A DNA stretch of 64,000 bases. Origin: Choanephora cucurbitarum (Eukaryota > Mucoromycota > Mucoromycetes > Mucorales > Choanephoraceae). The notes beneath the pieces were generated by a model, which was given only the letters and a program-made list of their open reading frames with translations, had not been told where the DNA came from and made no database searches. Location of the stretch: assembly GCA_025331435.1 (NCBI GenBank), contig JAIWNI010000086.1:1-64000 (forward strand). The letters run 5' to 3'. Every line of letters starts with the position of its first letter. Positions within the stretch are counted from its first letter, which is position 1. Shown in pieces: positions 10,343 to 22,151 of this stretch. Both the position numbers and the translations under genes were made by a program.

Positions 10343-11184
10343 ATGCCAAAGACACCTCCACTTATCTTTCCGAATACCACTAATTCAACGTTGAATTGGA
10401 ACACGCGTTCCAAAGTGACTAAAAAGAAAGCAAATGCTAATCCATCCATCTTTAACTTTCAGGCCAATCAAAGGCATATCTCATTTGACGACACAGATGA
10501 AATTCAATACATTTCACCTGCCTATCCTTCAGAATCCCAACTATCCATCTCAGACAACGCTATCCAAATAGATACTCCACGCAATACAAATTCACTCACA
10601 ACCAGTCATACGATGGTAGAAGAAGTAGGCGGTCTAAAATACCCAGAGAAATCAGATACCAGTCATTTCTTTGACAACAATGTCAACCTGCCTGTTCGTC
10701 AACCAAGTATGCCCCCATCGGATCATCTACACGAGAAAGATCAGAACAATGCTGAAGAAAAAACCCATCCTAAGCAATCCAAACCGATTGTAGTCATTGG
10801 TGACACATCAGATCGTCCTCAACAAAGCAACTGTACCACAGACGAAAAGGAGACAGCGAAATCCACCCTACAAATTAATGAGCAATTTGACTCGGCTTTG
10901 ATTGGTGAGTTTTGGTATATCCAGATGTCTACATGGTACTTACATAGATCAAGAAGGTCTTTCCACCGAGTTTCAGAAATACATGGAAGAACATAGAGAG
11001 ATCAAGCGGTAAGAATGACAGAGCACACACAATAGATGCCTATTTAGTCAGTCTCATACTTGATAGATCCATTGAGGAAAAAAAGCGTGAACTTCTGTTG
11101 TATACAGAGGAACGAATGCAGTATTTAGATCAACGAAAGTTTCATTTCCAAAGGCAACTGAAATTGCTGAGAGAACTCTTTTAA
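10343..11184 (+). CDS. Unrecognised hydrophilic protein with C-terminal coiled coil
   Basis: I do not recognise a family. Exons 10343-10904, 10948-11008 and 11067-11184 join in frame. The first in-frame ATG is 10343 (MPKTPPLIFP); the frame is open upstream to about 10301 without an ATG, so an extra upstream exon is possible. The product, about 246 aa, is Ser/Thr/Asn/Pro-rich and probably disordered for 200 residues, with a short hydrophobic IVVIGD patch. The last 60 residues are a charged helix rich in Glu, Arg and Lys with heptad-like Leu (EEKKRELLLYTEERMQYL), suggesting a coiled coil for dimerisation. It is divergent from the importin-alpha gene. Confidence 0.7.
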
Positions 11185-12460
11185 AATTGATTATCTTCTC
11201 GTTTTTTCTTTTTATATAGAGATAATAATAAAGCTACAAATAAATACTTTGGCTTGTACATTTTCCCCTTTAATATAGAATCACTGCTATTTATTAATTT
11301 CACTTTTAGTCAATGAATTCAATTTGTATATTCCATATATTGTTGATATGAACGTGAAATACTCAATTTGTTATTTTAAAAATCAAAGCAACTAAACATC
11401 TGAAGGATTATGAGATCCATAAGTCAAATATGCTTCTGATTACAGTTTGATCAATGGTCCTTACAATGGCTGATTCGCGATTGTTGTGTCATTCTTGATT
11501 ATGGTTACATTAGCTTGTCCATTCGATAGAATAAAGGGTTAGGTTCTATCATTTGCACTATCAGTTGAATGACTATGGTGGAGATCCCAGTCTATCTGGT
11601 CCCAACACTAATTATAAGCTTGTATATGTGTCATCTCAGATGTAATCTCAGAAGTAACAATTGAAGAATTAAATCCTGACTAAACAACAGATCCAATTAA
11701 AAAAAAATGTTAGTATTAAAGAAGTAGATTGAAGAAATACCATAAGGTCATTCAATAACATGAGCCCTCAGGACAGAAAATGATGATATCAACCAAAGCC
11801 AAAAGTAAAGAAGTTGTTATGTAACATGTATACTTTTGTAGATGATGTATAATAAAGACTTTTGAGTACTTTTTGAGACTGTTAGTAGCTTTATTAAAAC
11901 TTCAGAGAGAGAGAAGAAGGATTTATAATACACGTCTAATTGCTACAGGGATAATAGTTGAGGATTCCTAATTAGGAGATTCGTAATACATTGGGTGAAC
12001 ACCTCTTGTGGAGGTTAAAGGGATATTTAAATATAAGATAATCAAGAGATTAGGACCGTTCTATAACAATAGCAATGCAAGAGCCATAAAGTTGGCCTAC
12101 TACAAATAACTGGTTAGATATAGATAATACAAGATGTGACTGAAGATCAGACATTGTGCACCTGGACCAAGTCTTTTGTCATCACCAAATCAAAGAATAT
12201 AAATAGAGGCATATTTTGTTTAGCCAAAGAAAGATTACTTAGTTTTTACTTGGTGCACTTAGTTTTAGTTGCGCTTTGTCCGTTTCTTGATTATTGCTTC
12301 TGATAAAACACCCACTCAGAAAAACAGAGTCATGCAACGAAACAACGTTCATTTACATACAATATTATGTGTATACATGTACGATACTTTTGGCAGATCA
12401 GATACTTTATGAAAAAAAAAATTGCTGCTATTTCTTTGATGTCCTTGTCCATAAACGAGA
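11185..12460. other. Intergenic region, no gene seen
   Basis: About 1.3 kb of AT-rich sequence with stops in all frames and no recognisable domain, RNA gene or repeat. It holds AATAAA signals for the upstream gene and the 3' flank of METTL5. Confidence 0.55.
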
Positions 12461-13391
12461 TTATACTTCCTTTTCAAATCGAAGAAAATCAACAGCAATC
12501 TCAACATTCTTCTTCTTGTGAAATTTGTACATCATTGGTACATCGAACTTTTCATTACCTTAGTCCTGAAATCGAACGAAGCTCTGTTTAATCAACCCTT
12601 ACCTTTAATTCTGCCACTACTTCAAATGTACATCCCCATTCTTTTGCTTTCTTTTCTATGTGCTACATTAAAACAAATCAATGGCAAATTCATGAACTAA
12701 GGATAAGATTGGTTCTTACATCTCGTGTAGATGTCTTGTGCAAGGAATAGACAGATGTATTTGCCACCTTGAAAAAAGTAAGTCTATCCATATGATACAA
12801 ATATCTTTACAATATACCTCAATTGCTTTCTTTAATAAAACCATATCAATGCCTTTATTGTTTTTGGTTCCAAATGGTGGGTTCATGATTATTGTATCTA
12901 ACTTGCCTCTGAAGCCTTCCAAAGTAGCCGTACTCAAATCTGTATTCACAAAATCCATATCAACCTCAAATGATTCGCAATTTGCTTGAGCGATACTAAT
13001 CGCATCAGGATCAATGTCAAATCCTACACTGTACCTAGGGACAACAGATTACTAAGACGACAAACTTTATAGAATAAACACCTTAGTTACCCTGCGCCCA
13101 AAATATTTGCTGCAATGCTTAAAATACCACAACCACTGCCAAAGTCGCCGACAGATTTATCTTCAATGTCGCCGTAAACAGTATCTGCCGTATAAAGCAT
13201 TCGTGCTGCCAAGTGAGGTGTTGTTGGATATTGCTCGAACTGAATTTTTGGTTCCTCTATTTTTTTATACATATTAAGAATAAAGAGGAGTTCATCAAAA
13301 CGCAACATAAAACTAAAATAATTTTAATGACATCCTGTTTACCGAAAACTTCGCAATCTTGCAAAATACTTTCTAATTCTTTTAATTTCAT
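12461..13391 (-). CDS. METTL5: 18S rRNA adenine N6-methyltransferase METTL5
   Basis: Predicted to install m6A on small-subunit rRNA, acting with a TRMT112-type partner. Six exons on the minus strand (13391-13343, 13256-13091, 13034-12818, 12767-12720, 12662-12603, 12547-12461) give 208 aa, essentially the human length (209). The start MKLKELE matches the family. Motifs in order are EQYPTTPHLAARML, the SAM-binding DFGSGCGILSI, GFDIDPDA, the catalytic NPPFGTKNNKG and the tail YSLHKTSTRD...YKFHKKK. All five introns are short, and every junction restores frame. No neighbour shares its pathway within the window, although NHP2 at 61.8 kb also acts on rRNA. Confidence 0.93.
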
Positions 13392-14448
13392 TCTACAGAA
13401 CAATTTTGATGATGAAAAGAGTTGTTAAAAGGGCTTCAGTTGATTTACTTATTTTCTAATACTTAGGGGCTTGGCTATTCGAGCACCGCTAATTTTGCTG
13501 ATATCTTTGCGTGCTGTTTTTTTCTCTTGAATTATACTTTGGATGACGACTCTTAAGCACAACTCAAATGCCATCAAGAAGCGAGATGAAAGACTTTGAG
13601 GTCTTTTCAAAGTATAAATGCTATTCTCGTCAGATGCTTTGTTGGGCTCAGTGACCTCGAGAGTCTCGAATGCAACTTCTGAAAGTGAACTGCCTGTTTA
13701 AGAGAACCCTCTTTTTGTACCATTCAACAGTGTTCAGAAGCTGTCTTTATTAGACATTGATTCTAACGTTCTAATGCTTGCTCATAATTCGCGCATGCCT
13801 AGAAGTTTTTATTCGTTTGTACACTATGGAGATCATAATAGGCAAACATAAAGCTGTTTGTTGACGATTAATTTTGTCTTTAGCTTACTCCTTCTTTATT
13901 ATTTCTATAAAAGCACAAAAGAATAATAAAAATCAATAGTTAGGGCGGATCCTGTCGTTTTCAAAGCTATCGCCAAACAATATGCAATTCAATATGTTAC
14001 AGAATGTATATAACAATCGTTTATTGATTTATGCTCGCATACACCTAGCTCTGTCTTTCAGGGTGTTCAATATGATCCTATTACTTTTTTAATGTAACAT
14101 CGAAAATCTCAGAAAACACGCTGAACCCCAGATGATGCTCATCATTACGTCAATCTAAAGTCGTTGTCTGACTAAAACAAGATGTGAGCACTGCGGAATA
14201 TAAATTAGATACAAAAAGTAGTTGAACGACTAGGCTACTTTTCCCTTCTATCTTTCTTTTTTTTTCTCTCTCTTCTTTTCTTTGAGTACATTTTAATCCT
14301 ATTATCAGAGTAAGTAAAAAAAAAATGAAGCAGGAATGGAAGAGGGGAATATATGGTATTATAGTTGCACGCCTTTAAGGAAATTCAATGATGGGGATTT
14401 TATTTGAAAAGCACAAATGAACTGAAGCGTGTTTTTTTGTTTTATAGC
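13392..14448. other. Intergenic region between METTL5 and a small Cys protein
   Basis: No supported gene. The sequence is AT-rich with scattered stops. The right end is a T/C-rich promoter and a probable 5' leader intron whose acceptor (TTATAG) ends directly before the ATG at 14449. Confidence 0.5.
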
Positions 14449-14815
14449 ATGTCTTCTAGTGATAACGAGACCAACAACAACCAAAACTTGATCGAAAAAG
14501 AACTTAATCGTTTGGATAAGTTTGTCAAGGATGCTCCTGGTAACGAGTACACAATCGATCAAAAGGAACAAGAGCTTTGCCGCAACTTCTCTGGCGGACA
14601 AGAGCAATGTATCAAACTTCATTTGGAATGTAAGTTATTTGTGAAATGTATCTGTGTGTGTGTGTGTTTGTATGCGTGTGTCTGATTCTTAAGAAATCCC
14701 TCTCTCCTTGCTTTGATTAGATACCCAGATGTTCTCCAAAATGCAAGAATTAGGCTTTTTCTGTCAATTGCCTATGGATCCAACAAAGACTTACATGGAA
14801 TGTAGAAGAGTGTAG
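14449..14815 (+). CDS. Small Cys-containing protein, family not recognised
   Basis: Exons 14449-14629 and 14721-14815 give 91 aa. The protein is hydrophilic and helical with four cysteines: a C-x9-C pair (ELC...EQC) and a C-x12-C pair (FFC...MEC). This recalls twin CX9C mitochondrial intermembrane-space proteins, but the second spacing does not fit. The ending GFFCQLPMDPTKTYMECRRV looks conserved rather than random. The ATG directly follows TTATAG, which suggests an intron in the 5' untranslated region. The intron between the exons contains a GT-rich run (14655-14670). I give no function. Confidence 0.65.
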
Positions 14816-15245
14816 AGCAGTTGCCCTTTTCGTTTATGAATCTTACTAAGAAAAAAAGTTGTCTTAATCTAATTGAATCTTATTGTTGTTATATATATAA
14901 ATAGTTTTGCTCAAAAGAGCCTTTTCTACAAATTATAATCATTCAAATCAATATTCAAAACTCATTTCCCTATTCTTTTTCTAAGCGCTCGGTATATTTT
15001 TCAAGACAAAACCGGAAGATATGCTAACCTTATACGACTTTATATGGTTCATTAACTTTTCGAGTTTGCGACAAATGCTAGAAAATATTTAATGTCACAA
15101 GTGAAAATATATGGCTTTCTTGGGAGCAAAGTACTTCCTTTCATTTGGGCGCAATAAAATATGTGTCCGAGTCCTCTTTTTTTTTGTATTTCGATAGATT
15201 TATTTCTCTTTCATCTCTCATAATACCCAAAAAATAATAGTACAC
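14816..15245. other. Intergenic region before CDC73
   Basis: Holds the 3' end of the small Cys gene (TATATATAAATAG region) and the T-rich promoter of CDC73. Nothing else is seen. Confidence 0.5.
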
Positions 15246-16695
15246 ATGTCTGCTGATCCATTAACTCTGCTTCGTGAATCGACTATCAGCAACAAGCCAG
15301 TTGATTTGCTTAACGAGGCTGGAGAGAAAGTCGATGTTATCTCTGAAGCAAAGACGATTCAGTTTGACGGCCTTTCCTTTCCACGCGATGCACCTACTAA
15401 CTTCAAAAAGACCAATGCTGCTGAAACAGACACATACACCTTAGAGACATTGTTCTTTCTAGTACAAAACGCCAAATTAGATAACTCTGCTTATTTCAAA
15501 GAATGTCGTGCTCTAGGCATTGAACACGTTTCAATTGTTGACAAACGAAAGATTCTTGATTATTTGACTGGCAAAGTAGATCAGTCACCTAATGTGACAC
15601 TTGCTTCATCTTCAGGTAAGAAACAAAAAAGAAAAGAGCAGAACAAGAGGTTGTTTTTATGTTTCTGAAAGATAGACTTTATTCACTATAGAAAAACGAT
15701 CTCGGGATGATGCCTCTTTACCCGAGTCATTGACTAAGAAGACTAAGGTAGCTACGCTTCAGTCTGAAGATTCCAAAAGAATAGTAGAAAAGGTTATTTC
15801 TCGTGAGCGCGAAACTATTACTCGATCTTCTGTCTTGAAAGGCACCAAGAATTTTACGCATGCTATTAATTTAGCCAAACAACTTGTACTTGGCAAGGAT
15901 GTACCAGCTACTGGTCGAAACTTTGCTTCCCAGAAACCAGGTAACATTTTCTTAGTTGGATAGTAGATCTTTCTCAAGCTAATTCCATATAATAGGTCAT
16001 AAAGCCAATCCATATAATCCAGCATCAGGTGCCAAACCCACAGCAGCTACAGCAGCAGCAGTCAAGAGTCAGAAATTATCATCTAAAGACAAAATACCAC
16101 TGATGATTGTTCCTGCTGCCCCTACAGCCAAATTCACATTGTATAACATTAAGCAATTCTTAGAGGAACAGAAATATGTGGACTCACAAGAATTAAGAGA
16201 AGGAGGATTAAAGAAACCAGAACGAGTGACAATAGAGCGTAAAAAGCCTAATGGCCAAATTGTACCTTACCATGTTGTCGACTCAGTTTCACAGTTTAAG
16301 CAGACTGACTGGGACCGTGTCTGTTGCGTATTTGTGGCTGGTCAGCTATGGCAATTTAAAGGATGGAAGTGGGAGAAACCTGTCGATCTGTTCAGTAATG
16401 GTAAACAAACCTCTTTTTCGCTTATTTATCAATGACCTTTACTAACAAATTAATCAAAAAGTCAAAGGATTTTACCCCAAATGGAACTCAGACAAGATAG
16501 GCACTCCAGCCTCTGAATGGGCAGTGACTGAAGTTAATGTAAGTAGTGTGATAGAGGAACTTTGCAGAATGGCCTGTCTAAACTCTGCTATAGATTCATA
16601 GAAGCAAGCGACATATGGACAAGGCTACAGTATCTCAATTTTGGGATTCACTCGATAGTTATAATGCTACTCACAAACCTTATCTTAATTTCTAA
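15246..16695 (+). CDS. CDC73: PAF1 complex subunit Cdc73 / parafibromin
   Basis: Nuclear RNA polymerase II elongation factor. Exons 15246-15615, 15692-15940, 15996-16400, 16462-16538 and 16594-16695 give 400 aa, near the yeast length (393). The N-terminus (DPLTLLRE..., FDGLSFPRDAPTNFKK, TLETLFFLVQNA) matches the parafibromin N-domain. A basic linker with RSRDD and KKTK follows. The C-terminal Ras-like Cdc73 domain runs from about residue 245 (APTAKFTLYNIKQFLEE, then KPNGQIVPYHVVDS, DRVCCVFVAGQLWQFKGW, GFYPKWNSD). Its stop lies only 63 bp before the next gene's ATG in the same direction, so termination and initiation signals must be compact there. Confidence 0.93.
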
Positions 16696-16758
16696 AAAAA
16701 AAAAAAGTCGTGATTAAACTGTTTTTTTTTGTGTTTTCTTTCTTACATTTCGTTGCCA

Positions 16759-18278
16759 ATGCCTATCCAGCTACCTAATCTCATACCTCCCTTCCGATTT
16801 AGTATTGTTGAGGAAAACCTATTTCGAGGAGGATATCCTAAACCACGCAATAAACGATTTTTAAAGAGGCAAGCATGATAGTGATAATACACTACTTAAT
16901 GCTTATACTATCCTAGATTACATCTCAAGACGATCTTGTCTTTGATACCTGATAGATTGATTCCGGAAATGCAACAGTTTTGTGAGGAAAACGACATTCG
17001 ACTGTTACATCTTACAGTTGACAAGATGAAAGAAGACAATATACCACTTTCTTATAACAAAACACTAATGGCCTTACAAGTAAGTAAGAATGACCTTTTT
17101 CCAGCAAATGAAGGTTATAGACTTGAACTCAAATAGCCATGTGCTTTAGCTCATCGTCGATCCTACCAACCATCCCATCTATGTGCATTGTTTGGATGGG
17201 GCTGATGTCACTGGCCTAGTGATAGCTTGTCTTCGTAAACTTCAAATGTGGAGTCACTCCAGTACAATGAACGAATTCGCACGCAACTTGCATACCAATG
17301 TCATTTCAAGTGAAGAATTTGAATTCATCGAGAATTTTAAGCAGTTTGAAGTGACTATCCCTATGACTTTGCCTTCCTGGCTTTGGGGTGGTCAAGTGAA
17401 TTTCAGAAAGCATCCTAGTTTACGACTCAAATTCCTTAACTCAGACATGATGACCACAGAAGAAAGAGAGTTGAAAGAAAAGAAAGAGAAAAAAGAAAAA
17501 GAAAAAGAGGATTACTACAAAAAGCGAAAGAATGGTATAAAGTTTCGGTTGTTGGATGTGCATTGTACTTATCTATTTATTAGATCTGCTGGACAATCTG
17601 TTTGATCCAAATACGCCCAATACTCGACACCGTACTGTGACTAATACAACCAGCGTAACTGGTGTTAGCAATAGTAACAGTAATAATGTCAATGATAGTA
17701 CAACGAACGCCAACAATGCTAGTCATAGCAATGTCAGTGTCAATAATAGTAGCAGCAACAATAGCAGCAGTAACAACAACAGTAGCAATAACAGCAACAG
17801 CAATAACAGCAATAACAGCAATAGTAGCAATAGTAACAGTAACAATAACGGTAACAACAATAATAACGGCAACAACAGCGAAAGCAGCAACATTAACAGC
17901 AGCAATACCAATAGCAACAATAACAACAACCGCGCTATACGTTTTAACAACAAAGCCAATTCCCCGCTCCTATCCTTGAGCCATACGGACTCATTTAGCT
18001 CCAATCTATCTACACCTAGTTCAGAGAGAAAAGATGATTATTTAGTGGACGTGGATGTGGATGTGGATGGTGTGATGATGGATGGCCTCGATCAAGTTGA
18101 GTTTATTAACAGAACAACCGGAAATTCATCAGGCAGTCGCTTCTACAGTGACGTGAACAATGATATGTTACTGATTGATGAAGAAGGCGATATGTATATG
18201 AGTGATCAAAAGAATGTAACCGAAGTCATTAGTCGAACATTAGATGCACTTGCTTTAGAAGGGTTGACTGAGTTTTAA
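16759..18278 (+). CDS. Siw14/Oca-type atypical phosphatase homologue lacking the catalytic Arg
   Basis: Exons 16759-16868, 16917-17079, 17150-17534 and 17584-18278 give 450 aa. The N-terminal 170 residues fit the plant/fungal atypical dual-specificity phosphatase family: PPFRFSIVEENLFRGGYPKPRN, then LHLKTILSLIPD and PIYVHCLDGADVTGLV. In that P-loop the Cys is present but the Arg of C-x5-R is Val, so normal phosphatase catalysis is unlikely. The first intron starts with GC (GCAAGC), a non-canonical donor. The C-terminal half is a charged helix (KEKKEKKEKEKEDYY) and a long Asn/Ser tract, then an acidic tail. Yeast Oca proteins are the closest relatives I can name; the exact paralogue is uncertain. 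Confidence 0.8.
17655..17935 (+). repeat. Asn/Ser codon repeat tract inside the Oca-like gene
   Basis: Imperfect AAC/AAT/AGC/AGT trinucleotide array encoding a low-complexity Asn/Ser stretch of about 90 residues. It creates a leucine-rich shadow frame on the minus strand, which is not a gene. Confidence 0.9.
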
Positions 18279-18447
18279 AATATATTTATTTATTATGGCA
18301 AGAAACAAGGAAAAAGGTCTAATTGAATGATACATAAATGGGTGGATGTATATATAAAGGTGATTAAGAATGTGTGTGTGTGCGTGTGTTGAGGTGTATA
18401 TAAATAAGAAAATAAAGAGAGAAAAAAAGAAAGATACAAGTATGAGT

Positions 18448-21236
18448 TTATCCACTACACATAAGACAAGCATCTCTGTTGTCTATAGAACATTGCAATT
18501 GTGCCAATCTCTGTTGTTCCTCTTCTTCAGAAGTAAGTGTTTGCTTGTCTTCACTCAAAGACATATTCTTCAGCGCCAATTGATCCACAGTAAACTAAGG
18601 TACAATTCGTAAGTCATCCTGTTAAAAGAAAACACATTCAGAAAGTAAAATTACCTTAATAGCATCTACAGCAGGTCTTGTTCTAAGGTAATACATGCCT
18701 GTCTTCAAACCCTTCTTCCATGCATAGAAATGCATAGAGGTCAGTTTACCATAATTGGGTTCGGCTGTAAACAAGTTCATAGATTGGGATTGATCAATAA
18801 AAGCACCACGATCAGCAGCCATATCAATAATTGTTCTTTGAGAAATTTCCCAGACAGTCTTGTAGAGTTTCTTGAGATCGTCAGGAATAGTAGGGATTTC
18901 TTGTACACTACCACCATGAGCAATCATCATATTCTTAAGGTTGTCGTTCCAGAGACCGCGTTTGACAAGATCGTTCAGAAGATGTTGGTTGACCACTTGG
19001 AATTCACCACTTTGAACACGACGGGTATAGATGTTACTTGTATAAGGTTCAAAGCATTCTGTGTTACCCAAGATTTGACTGGTACTGGCTGTAGGCATAG
19101 GCGCTAACAAAAGTGAGTTGCGAACACCGTGTTGTTGGATCTTTTGACGAAGAGCAGCCCAATCAAGATGCTCAGAGCCTTGAACATGCCAAAGATCGTG
19201 TTGAAGAATTCCTTGAGAGATAGGAGAGCCAGGATAAGATTCATAATGACCGTGTTCCTTAGCTAATTCACAAGAAGCCTCTAAAGCAGCAAAATAGATG
19301 CGTTCGAAGATATCTCGGTTTAATTGCCTAGCTTCAGGGGAATCAAATGGGAAGCCCATTAGGATAAATGCATCGGCAAGACCTTGGACACCAAGACCAA
19401 TACTGAGTTTAAGATTCAATCGTTATTATTCTATGCTTAAAATCAAGGAAAGAGGTTTGTACACTTACGGACGATGACGCATATTGCTTCTTTCGGCTTC
19501 TTCAACTGGATAATAGTTAACATCAATGACTCTGTTAAGATTGCGTGTCACTACTTTGGCGACTTCATGAAGTTTATCGAAATCAAATGTCTTGGTTTCA
19601 ACATTAACGAATTTTGGCAAAGCAAGAGAAGCCAGGTTACAAACTGCTACTTCATCAGGAGAGGTATATTCAATAATTTCTATCAAAAGGTCAATGATTA
19701 GATGTTGGTATTTTATGATGCCGATTGCTTTTTTTTTACCTGTACATAAGTTAGAAGAAGTAATTGTGCCCAGGTTCTTTTGGTTTGATTTTTCGTTACA
19801 GGCATCTAGCAATTGTATACTGTCAGTTGAGCGGTCTATTAATAAAAAAAAAGAGCTTACCTTTATAAAGCATGTAAGGCATACCAGTTTCAATCTGTGC
19901 TTCTAAAATAGCGAACCAAAGCTTTTGAGCATCGATGGTTTTTCTGGCTTTGCCTTCGTTTTCATATTTGGTATAAAGGGCATTGAACTTATCGCCATAG
20001 CATTGATCTAAACAGGGTGCTTCGTTAGGACAGAACAAAGACCATTGACCGTTTTGCTCAACACCTAAATACAAAATCAATACTCTTTTTTTCTCTATGC
20101 AATCAACAATCATGACTTACGTTCCATAAAGAGATCAGAAACCCAAAGACCCAAGAACAAATCACGAGCACGTACTTCATCAGCACCTTGATTCTTTCTC
20201 AATTCCAAAAAGTCAAAGACATCAATATGCCAAGGTTCAAGGTACATGGCAAAGTTACCATTACGCTTACCACCACCTTGAGTTACAAAACGAGCTGTGT
20301 CATTGAAGACACGAAGCATAGGCACAATACCATTGGATGTACCATTGGTACCAGCAATGTAGGAACCAGAGCCACGGATCTTTTGAAATGAGACACCGAC
20401 ACCACCAGCAGCTTTAGAGATACGAGCACAGGTTGTCAGAGTGTCATAGATACCTTCGATACTATCTTCTTTCATTTGAACAAGGAAACAGCTGGATAAT
20501 TGAGGCTTAGGTGTACCTGCATTGAAGAGGGTGGGTGTAGCATGAGTAAAATATTTGGAGGACATAAGATCGTATGTCTTGAAGGCACTTTCAAGGTCTT
20601 GACCATGAATACCAAGAGCTACACGCATGATCATGTATTGAGGACGTTCAACGATCTTGCCGTTGATCTTGAAGAGGTAACTACGTTCCAAGGTCTTGAA
20701 ACCAAAGAAACTGAAATCGTAATCTCTGTCAGAGATAATTGTCTGATCAATACGATCAGCATTAGCCATGACCACATCATACAACTCCTTGGAGATCAAA
20801 GGGTTAGGCTCGTTCAGCTTAGGATGAACATGATGATACAATTTATAGATCACTTGACTGAACTTAGAATCGGTTTCCTTTTGTAAGTTGGAGATGACAA
20901 TACGAGCGGCCAAGATAGCAAAATCGGGATGGCTGGTTGTCATGTAAGCAGCTGTTTCAGCAGCCAAATTATCCAGCTCGACCGTTGTGATGCCTTGATA
21001 GACACCGGAAACTACCTTTTGAGCAATTTGATCAGGAATTATAAATTCTTCGTTTAAGCCGTAACATAATTTCGAAATACGCGAAGTGATCTTGTCAAAA
21101 TGCACATTTTCTTTGCTACCGTCTGATTAAAAAAGCAGCGATAAATAATCAGATTTTCCTTTCCTTTTCATCATTGAAGAGAAGAAGGGCGCGTATGACA
21201 TGTATAGACTTTACCTCTCTTAATGACATACATCAT
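18448..21236 (-). CDS. RNR1: Ribonucleoside-diphosphate reductase large subunit
   Basis: Catalytic R1 subunit that reduces ribonucleoside diphosphates to deoxy forms in the cytosol. Seven exons on the minus strand (21236-21215, 21122-20121, 20064-19861, 19805-19740, 19679-19469, 19402-18655, 18594-18448) give 799 aa. The order is an ATP-cone-like N-terminus ([20 protein letters not shown]), SSCFLVQMK with a redox Cys, the active-site NLCTEIIEY, and the C-terminal [14 protein letters not shown] with the shuttle Cys pair. For the fourth exon the acceptor at 19806 is chosen because the earlier AG would insert about 10 residues into a conserved stretch. MCB-like sites lie upstream (21409-21487), consistent with S-phase expression. 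Confidence 0.97.
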
Positions 21237-22151
21237 CTTAAATGCTTTCTTTCCTTTTTTATTTTGTTGAATTAGAGAGAAAGAGTGTGCGTATGTATCT
21301 ATTTGAGCACAAGTGATAGATTGAGCTCAAACTAGAGAAAGATAAGAAATTAAGAAAAAAAAAGGTATAGAAGAAAAGGAAAGAAGAGAGGAAAAATCAA
21401 CGAAATTAAAACGCGCTTATTTAAAAGGGGTCAACTTAAAAAAAATGTTTTGAAAAACACGCGACGCGCTTTTTGACGTGACGTGGTGAAAAATGAGCTG
21501 AATAATCAATGCTGGAAATGACTCTGTATAATAGGACTGAGAATTGATTAAATAAGAGATAGGGGATCTCGCTTATACCTTCTTCCCTTCCCTTTCTTGT
21601 ACAGTCTGTTTGTTTTACTAAAAAACGAGCTTTCTGTGATTGTTACTTGAGCTTTGATCGCGTTAATAGGAGACTAGCAAATCCAGAAACATCCAACCTC
21701 TTCTCATTGAGTTTTTCTTTCTCCTGATTGCTTTGAATACAATCCATATACGATTTATCTTTTATCAAGTAACATCTCATAAAAGGTAGTCATACTGGTT
21801 TGCTGCATAACAAGTTAAAGAAAAGAGAGAGATTGAATTGAAGAATAAAACTGATGTCTTTACAAATTAAGATAGGGAAAGATCAGATTGAATACTTATT
21901 TTGAACCTCAATATGGAAAGAAAGAATATTTTTACTCGTTGTTGCTTTCTTACTCCAATCAGCTTTGATCAAAGCTAGCATTGAAATTGCTTATGATGAA
22001 TCGAAAGGTACACTTAAATGTTCTTTTCATATATCAAAACAACCTTCCAAAAGAAAACATTTTATTGAACAAAAGCTTATTTGGCAAGGAAATTATTATC
22101 AATAATCTATCAAATTTTTTCTTGTTTGTGTAACAAGTATACGCGAGAACT
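21237..22151. other. RNR1 upstream region
   Basis: About 0.9 kb between the RNR1 start and the stop of the 2H phosphoesterase gene, both on the minus strand. The part next to RNR1 is AG-rich on the plus strand (pyrimidine-rich in the sense strand) and includes the MCB-like cluster. No gene is seen in the rest. Confidence 0.6.
21409..21487 (-). promoter_or_regulatory. MCB-like (ACGCG) cluster and CRE-like repeats upstream of RNR1
   Basis: ACGCG cores occur at 21411-21415 and twice between 21459 and 21468 (CACGCGACGCGC), followed by a tandem TGACGTGACGTG. ACGCGT-type boxes bind MBF-like factors that switch on DNA-synthesis genes at G1/S in yeasts. The cluster lies 175-250 bp from the RNR1 ATG, in a region where CG dinucleotides are otherwise rare. 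Sites are seen directly; the regulator is inferred. Confidence 0.6.

Noticed and set aside
17723..18004. Minus-strand leucine-rich open frame
   Set aside because: It is the reverse complement of the Asn/Ser codon array of the Oca-like gene; poly-Leu is an artefact of that repeat.
19805..19860. Extra residues between exons 3 and 4 of RNR1 (acceptor at 19836)
   Set aside because: It would insert residues between YK and DACNEKSNQ, a conserved junction; the acceptor at 19806 gives the normal sequence.
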